Below, in pieces: positions 5,752 to 9,479 of a DNA stretch of 9,479 bases. Position 1 is the first letter of the stretch. Each line of letters starts with the position of its first letter. Below the pieces are notes generated by a model. The model made no database searches, had not been told where the DNA came from, and saw nothing but the letters and a program-made list of their open reading frames with translations. The stretch spans positions 1 through 9,479 of the forward strand of contig MGDB01000109.1 of assembly GCA_001790645.1 (NCBI GenBank), written 5' to 3'. This DNA is from Candidatus Schekmanbacteria bacterium GWA2_38_11. GTDB taxonomy: Bacteria > Schekmanbacteria > GWA2-38-11. The position numbers were made by a program, and so were the translations under genes.

Positions 5752-6638
5752 TCCTTATTACTGGTGGAACAGGATTTGTAGGCAGTTCTATTATTAAAAA
5801 AGTATTAGATAAAGGTTTAAAAATAAAATGTCTTGTCCGTGACCCGGGGAAAGCAAAATCTGCACTTGGTGAGCTCGGCGAGAAGGTTGGGTTTGCGCAG
5901 GGTGATATTCTTAACTCGAAATCTCTCGAACAGGCAATGGAAGGGGTTAATGCTGTTATCCATCTTGTAGGGATAATTGTTGAAACAAAAGGGGCATCCT
6001 TTGAAGGAATGCATTATCATGGAACTGTAAATATTGTAGAGGCTGCAAAAAAAGCCGGCATCAAAAAATATCTCCATATGTCTGCCCTTGGAACACGACC
6101 TGATGCAAAAAGCAGATACCACCAGACTAAATGGAAGGCTGAGGAATATGTGAGAAGCAGCGGCCTTAGCTGGACAATTTTCAGGCCTTCCATAATCTTT
6201 GGCCCAAAGGATAAGTTCCTAAATATGTTTCTAAACATGATAAATCTCTCACCTGTTATTCCAATCATTGGCAGAGGCAAAGGCATGCTTCAGCCTGTAT
6301 GGGTTGAGGATGTAGCTGAATGCTTTATCAGGGCATTGAATAAAGACAGCACAATAGGAAAGATTTTTGAACTGGGAGGTCCTGATAAATTTAATATTGA
6401 AGGACTGATTGATTTAATTCTGAAGATAAAGAAGAAAACTAGATGTAAAATTCATCTGCCAATCTCTTTTATGAAGCTCAATGCTGCTTTAATGGAGTCA
6501 TTCTTAGCAAGACCGCCGGTTACCTTAGACCAGCTCACAATGCTTGAGGAAGAAAATACCTGTGATATCAAAGAAATTAAAAAGGAGTTTGGAATCGAGC
6601 TTAAGAGAGTTGAAGATTATATTAATGAGTATCTGTAA
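5748..6638 (+). CDS. Atypical short-chain dehydrogenase/epimerase, NDUFA9-like, NAD(P)-binding
   Basis: This 296-residue extended/atypical SDR has an N-terminal Rossmann fold with G-G-T-G-F-V-G (residues 6-12) right after the first strand, the acidic turn QGDILN (about 51-56), and IHLVG. The catalytic-type set is M-S112-A-L-G with Y124-x-x-x-K128 (YHQTK). It continues with FRPSIIFGPKDKF (about 145-157) and a typical VWVEDVAECFIRAL segment. The closest family I recognise is the NDUFA9-like group of NAD(P)-dependent epimerase/dehydratases (also called NmrA-like), whose bacterial members often have unknown substrates in quinone or lipid metabolism. The ATG overlaps the stop of the preceding gene by four bases and has AAGGGGAG (5734-5741) 6 bases before it. 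It ends the plus-strand operon and is followed by a nested inverted repeat. Confidence 0.9.
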   Translation: MILITGGTGFVGSSIIKKVLDKGLKIKCLVRDPGKAKSALGELGEKVGFAQGDILNSKSLEQAMEGVNAVIHLVGIIVETKGASFEGMHYHGTVNIVEAAKKAGIKKYLHMSALGTRPDAKSRYHQTKWKAEEYVRSSGLSWTIFRPSIIFGPKDKFLNMFLNMINLSPVIPIIGRGKGMLQPVWVEDVAECFIRALNKDSTIGKIFELGGPDKFNIEGLIDLILKIKKKTRCKIHLPISFMKLNAALMESFLARPPVTLDQLTMLEEENTCDIKEIKKEFGIELKRVEDYINEYL

Positions 6639-6641
6639 AAA

Positions 6642-6771
6642 AAGGGTTTTAGGGTTCGAGGATTCAAGGGGTCAAGTGGAATCAAATCCCCTCTCTGCCC
6701 CCTTTTCTAAAAGGGGGTTGGGGGGATTATTAAACTCTCGACTCCTTGACACCTCGAATCCTTAGACCCTT
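6642..6771. repeat. Nested inverted repeat between convergent genes, probable bidirectional terminator
   Basis: Two 35-base outer arms (6642-6676 and 6737-6771) are imperfect inverted copies; for example AAGGGTTTTAGGGTTCGAGG faces CCTCGAATCCTTAGACCCTT. Inside them lie AATCCCC (6685-6691) with GGGGATT (6722-6728), and a perfect core CCCCCTTTT-CT-AAAAGGGGG (6698-6717). The element fills the whole gap between the SDR gene and the convergent cytochrome gene. It can therefore stop transcripts from either side, although its layered build looks like one dispersed repeat inserted in another. Confidence 0.75.
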
Positions 6772-6775
6772 ACTT

Positions 6776-7462
6776 TTAATGCTTTCCGGGTTCAAGAACT
6801 TTCCCCTTCCTCGTTGATGTTATGTAAGTCTCAAGGGCTATCATTTTCGGGTCGTCATGTTTCAATTTAGCTCCTTCAAGGGGATTCTCAATACACCAGT
6901 TTATCATCTCACGCAGAGTTGCAACCTTTTTTAATTGGGTTTGAAACTTCGGATAGGTTTCTGCATGAGTGTTCGATGCGTCCGGATGGCACATATCACA
7001 TGAAATCCCGTTTGTCCCAAGAGATGAATCATGAAATACCTTATATCCTTCATCAATCATTCTCTTTTCTTCACTTTCAAAAAGTTTAATTTCTTTTTTT
7101 GTATGCGGCTGACCTCCGTGGGCTAAAAGGACAGGAGTTTTACCTGGTTTCAAATCGGGCAGAATCAAAGAAGCATCGTTTAGAACAATAACAGAATTGT
7201 CTTCTTTTAATTTTGCTATAACTTCCTGATTGCAGATTTTTATTAGGTCCATAAGTAAATTTGCAACTACCTGAGCTTTTTCTTTTGACATTTTTTCGCC
7301 TTCTTTAAAGCCCTCAACAAAGATTGTCTTTTTTCCATCGCATGATTTCACTGTTAAAAGATTCCCCTCTTTTTCGAACTGGGCAGCTTTTGAAATAAAG
7401 ATGGCAAATGTAAAAACAACTAAAACCAGTATTGAAATTATTAGCCAATAATTCTTATTCAT
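6776..7462 (-). CDS. Membrane-anchored mono-haem cytochrome c (SoxA/diheme-cytochrome-like domain)
   Basis: This 228-residue protein starts with a short charged N-terminus and one hydrophobic helix (about residues 6-24) that acts as an uncleaved anchor or signal peptide, so the rest faces the periplasm. One haem-c motif is present, C155-D-M-C158-H159, inside GTNGISCDMCHPDASNTH. The surrounding YPKFQTQLKKVATLREMINWCIENPLEG and the downstream DDPKMIALETYI are what I associate with SoxA-like small cytochromes. M207 is a candidate sixth haem ligand, and C190 in NWCIENP is also conserved in my memory of the family. The middle region (30-130) has no domain I recognise. ATG at 7462 is supported by AGGAGG (complement of 7469-7474), 6 bases away. 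It is the last gene of the minus-strand redox cluster and probably an electron donor or acceptor for the peroxidase encoded upstream. Confidence 0.85.
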   Translation of the reverse strand: MNKNYWLIISILVLVVFTFAIFISKAAQFEKEGNLLTVKSCDGKKTIFVEGFKEGEKMSKEKAQVVANLLMDLIKICNQEVIAKLKEDNSVIVLNDASLILPDLKPGKTPVLLAHGGQPHTKKEIKLFESEEKRMIDEGYKVFHDSSLGTNGISCDMCHPDASNTHAETYPKFQTQLKKVATLREMINWCIENPLEGAKLKHDDPKMIALETYITSTRKGKVLEPGKH

Positions 7463-7503
7463 TTTTTTCCTCCTATGTATCAGAAATAGTATAAAATTTG
7501 TAA

Positions 7504-7554
7504 GGGTGGTCGTCTCTGACCACCCAATAATGGGACGACACGAGAGTCGTTCCC
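7504..7554. repeat. Two adjacent hairpins between the phosphoesterase and cytochrome genes
   Basis: The first hairpin is GGGTGGTC (7504-7511) with GACCACCC (7518-7525), a perfect 8-bp stem. The second is GGGACGAC (7532-7539) with GTCGTTCCC (7546-7554), paired with one bulged base. This pair resembles a dispersed repeat I recall from environmental genomes (GGGACGACACGAGAGTCGTTCCC-like), unverified here. Its place inside the minus-strand gene cluster, in the 113-base gap, means it would be transcribed and could reduce expression or protect the message for the cytochrome gene. Confidence 0.7.
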
Positions 7555-7575
7555 TACAAACTATATTAATCTTGC

Positions 7576-8631
7576 CTAATAAGATGGCCCCGGAGTTTCA
7601 GATCCAGTCTCTTTTGAAACTCTTTCAAAAGTTACTTCCATTGGATTTCTATCCCAGAAATTATAGGTCTTATTCACCTCTCCACTGGAAAGAATATCTA
7701 CTCTTCCATCACCGCATCCATCGAATTGATTAAACGGATCAGCCCGGTCCATCTGGATTGTAAGTTTTGGAATCCCTTGCGGAGGATAAGGCCATGGCCA
7801 GGCAGTTGAGAGAAGACCGTGGAATGTTATATTCTTTATTTTGTTCGTTACGGTCTGGTGTGTATGACCATGGATTACTGTAACCTTCTCAAAGGGGAAT
7901 AGAATTTCCTGAACCTGCTCCGCATCATCAGTCCAGAAGTTCCAGGGTCTGTAATACTTATATAATGGTGAATGGGAGAAAATTATTAGTGGAGTATCCT
8001 TGCTTATTTTTGATAGATCATTCTTTAGCCATTTCCTCTGTTCCTCACCGACAGTGAAGGCTTCACCCTTTGGATTATCAAGCTGCGCCATTGCCTTCAT
8101 TCTCTCCATAGGTGTCATATTTGGAGCTGTCCAGTAATCTTTAACTATAACACTATTTAAAACTACAAAATGAACCCCTTTGTGATCAAAAGAATAGACA
8201 TCCTTTCCAAAAAACTCTCTCCACTTTCTCCCCATATCAAAATACCAGTCATGCTCACCCACCATCATATGGATCTTTGCCTTCACATCTGAAAGGATTC
8301 CCTTTCCAAGTTCAAGCTCATCTGGCTGGCCGAGCTGGGCTAAATCACCGCCGAAGAATACAAAATCAGGCTGGGGATTTAAAGAGTTGACATCTGCCAC
8401 TGCCTTTTTAATTGCCTTGACAAAACGGTGGTTAGGATTTCCAGCATAGAGATGTGCATCAGAGATATATGCAAATGTAAAAGGTTCAAGTTTTCCTTTT
8501 CCATGAGCAACTTTGATTACAAGGGGTGTTATAACACCGGAAATTGTTGCAACTGCTGTCCCTGCTGCCATTCTTAGGAAATCCCTCCTCTTTATCCCTC
8601 CTGTAGTCTTTTGAGGGAAACCATTGTTCAT
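7576..8631 (-). CDS. Tat-exported metallophosphoesterase with GEHD variant motif
   Basis: This 351-residue protein opens with a twin-arginine signal, R15-R16-D-F-L-R, followed by a hydrophobic stretch to about residue 43, so it is exported folded with its metals. The calcineurin-like metallophosphoesterase motifs follow in order: D58-A-H60, G-G-D96, G125-E126-H127-D128, S-H220-S-P and G255-H256-T-H258. The canonical third motif is GNH(D/E); here Asn is replaced by Glu, which would change a metal ligand. Near the C-terminus DGCGDGRVD (304-312) resembles a calcium-binding loop. The substrate is unknown. The start ATG at 8631 has an AAGGAGGTG site (complement of 8637-8645) 5 bases away. It lies 26 bases behind the peroxidase gene and upstream of a cytochrome gene, which suggests a periplasmic redox-associated role. 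Confidence 0.92.
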   Translation of the reverse strand: MNNGFPQKTTGGIKRRDFLRMAAGTAVATISGVITPLVIKVAHGKGKLEPFTFAYISDAHLYAGNPNHRFVKAIKKAVADVNSLNPQPDFVFFGGDLAQLGQPDELELGKGILSDVKAKIHMMVGEHDWYFDMGRKWREFFGKDVYSFDHKGVHFVVLNSVIVKDYWTAPNMTPMERMKAMAQLDNPKGEAFTVGEEQRKWLKNDLSKISKDTPLIIFSHSPLYKYYRPWNFWTDDAEQVQEILFPFEKVTVIHGHTHQTVTNKIKNITFHGLLSTAWPWPYPPQGIPKLTIQMDRADPFNQFDGCGDGRVDILSSGEVNKTYNFWDRNPMEVTFERVSKETGSETPGPSY

Positions 8632-8657
8632 AATTGCACCTCCTTAAAAAAACTTTT

Positions 8658-9479
8658 TTACTTTCCTAAATTTTCTATATTCTCACTTGTTAAAGATTTT
8701 AAAAATTCTAACAAATCTGCCTTTTCCTCTTTTGTAAGGTCTAAAGGTCTCATCCCTCCATCAAGATTTGGGTTGTTTATTCCTCCTTTATTATAAAAAT
8801 CTATTACACTCTCCAGTGTTGCTTCACTCCCGTCATGCATATAGGGAGCAGTTAATGTAATGTTTCTTAAAGTGGGTGTTTTAAAAGCTCCCTTATCCTT
8901 TGGATTCTTTGTGACTTCAAAGCGACCAATATCCGGTTCCGGCTTATCCATACCAACACCAATATTGTGAAACTTATTGTCCGTAAACAAACCATATGAG
9001 TCTAAGAATTCATGACATGTAAGGCATCTCCCTTTGCCCTTAAAGACCTCAATCCCTCTTTTTGCTGCATCATTCAAGGCATTTTTATCATTCCCGTACA
9101 TAAACTTATCAAAGGGCGAGTTTCCGCTGATCAGAGTCCTTTCATAGGAAGCAATGGCTTTAACTATATTGTCAATAGTGATTTCAGAGTTAAAAACATC
9201 ATTGAAGGCTTTTTTATATTCCTCAATTTTTTTAAGCTTCTCAACCAGAGCTTCATGAGATATTCCCATCTCAACAGGATTTGCAATAGGCTGCTTTGCC
9301 TGCTCCTCAAGAGATGGTACTCTTCCGTCCCAGAACTGAAGATCATAAAAAGCGGAATTAAGAACTGTAGGGGCATTTCTTTTACCTTTTCCTCCTTTAA
9401 CGCCATCAGAGACCTTCTTGTTTTCTGCAAAACCAAATTTCGGGTCATGACATGTTGCACAGCTTACAGTGTCATCAAT
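8658..9479 (-). CDS. Di-haem cytochrome c peroxidase, CcpA/MauG family (5' end cut by window)
   Basis: The frame is open to the window edge and gives 273 visible residues; I estimate some 50-70 N-terminal residues, including the signal peptide, are outside. The family reduces hydrogen peroxide to water in the periplasm using two c-type haems. Haem 1 is C7-A-T-C10-H11 (at 9449-9461) and haem 2 is C152-L-T-C155-H156. Between them, RNAPTVLNSAFYDLQFWDGR, then EEQA with Q60 and NPVEMG with E70, match the active-site Gln and Glu of CcpA; APYMHDGS with M214 is the haem-2 methionine ligand. The loop between haem 1 and RNAPT has no histidine, unlike enzymes whose haem 1 is blocked by His in the oxidised state. 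An internal ATG at 9269 is not the true start, because the conserved sequence continues upstream. It is the first visible gene of the minus-strand cluster. Confidence 0.93.
   Translation of the reverse strand: MDDTVSCATCHDPKFGFAENKKVSDGVKGGKGKRNAPTVLNSAFYDLQFWDGRVPSLEEQAKQPIANPVEMGISHEALVEKLKKIEEYKKAFNDVFNSEITIDNIVKAIASYERTLISGNSPFDKFMYGNDKNALNDAAKRGIEVFKGKGRCLTCHEFLDSYGLFTDNKFHNIGVGMDKPEPDIGRFEVTKNPKDKGAFKTPTLRNITLTAPYMHDGSEATLESVIDFYNKGGINNPNLDGGMRPLDLTKEEKADLLEFLKSLTSENIENLGK

Noticed and set aside
6544..6765. Plus-strand 73-codon open frame at the end of the SDR gene
   Set aside because: It is out of frame with the SDR gene and its tail is only translated repeat sequence.
7506..7733. Plus-strand open frame across the double hairpin and phosphoesterase 3' end
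   Set aside because: It is antisense to the phosphoesterase C-terminus and begins inside a hairpin repeat.
8658..9269. ATG at 9269 as the start of the peroxidase
   Set aside because: Conserved NPVE, WDGR and the first CATCH haem motif are encoded upstream in the same frame, so this ATG is internal.
9164..9460. A 98-codon minus-strand open frame
   Set aside because: It lies in another frame inside the peroxidase gene, whose conserved haem-1 and RNAPT motifs continue across this stretch to the window edge.
1..9479. CRISPR array, tRNA or rRNA, transposase, phage or toxin-antitoxin genes
   Set aside because: No regularly spaced direct repeats, no tRNA-like cloverleaf or rRNA sequence, and no protein with such domains was seen on either strand.

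Overview
The window is low-GC bacterial DNA with 11 recognisable protein genes, two of them cut by the window edges. A Gram-negative-type bacterium is suggested by a Tat-exported metallophosphoesterase next to c-type cytochromes. Many strong Shine-Dalgarno sites and hairpin repeats in nearly every intergenic gap recall genomes of uncultivated lineages (Nitrospirota, Desulfobacterota or Schekmanbacteria type). The phylum cannot be fixed from the sequence, and the lineage guess is weak.

Left part (1-3436): the 3' end of a NodU/CmcH-type carbamoyltransferase overlaps a small SxtJ-type membrane protein gene. A RadC-like JAMM protein gene follows. Past it, on the minus strand, lies a 59-residue DUF5989-type membrane protein gene (3257-3436). 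In many genomes I associate DUF5989, SxtJ and the carbamoyltransferase with one co-directional set. Here the third member is inverted and separated from the other two by radC and repeats. It has its own near-consensus promoter placed so close to the ATG that the mRNA should be leaderless. A 126-bp imperfect palindrome abuts its stop codon.

Middle part (3584-6638): an HD-domain hydrolase gene (minus) is divergent from a plus-strand run of four genes: a COG1926-type phosphoribosyltransferase, a pyridoxamine-phosphate-oxidase-fold flavoprotein, a shortened hexulose-6-phosphate-synthase-like gene, and an atypical NAD(P)-binding SDR related to NDUFA9. The hexulose-phosphate-synthase-like gene keeps the two ends of the barrel but lacks about 100 central residues. 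It also has ATA where an ATG start would be expected, so it looks like a decayed gene kept in frame inside an operon.

Right part (6776-9479): a minus-strand cluster of extracytoplasmic proteins reads, in transcription order, di-heme cytochrome c peroxidase (5' end outside the window), Tat-exported metallophosphoesterase, and a membrane-anchored mono-heme cytochrome c. It is separated from the middle operon by a nested inverted repeat that probably serves as a two-way terminator. This cluster plausibly handles peroxide or another periplasmic redox substrate, but the role of the phosphoesterase is unknown.

No RNA genes, CRISPR arrays, insertion-sequence transposases or phage genes were seen. 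I found no clear new defence or mobile system. The most interesting signals are the displaced DUF5989 gene with its leaderless promoter, the internally deleted sugar-phosphate synthase, the GEHD variant in the phosphoesterase, and the set of hairpin repeats.
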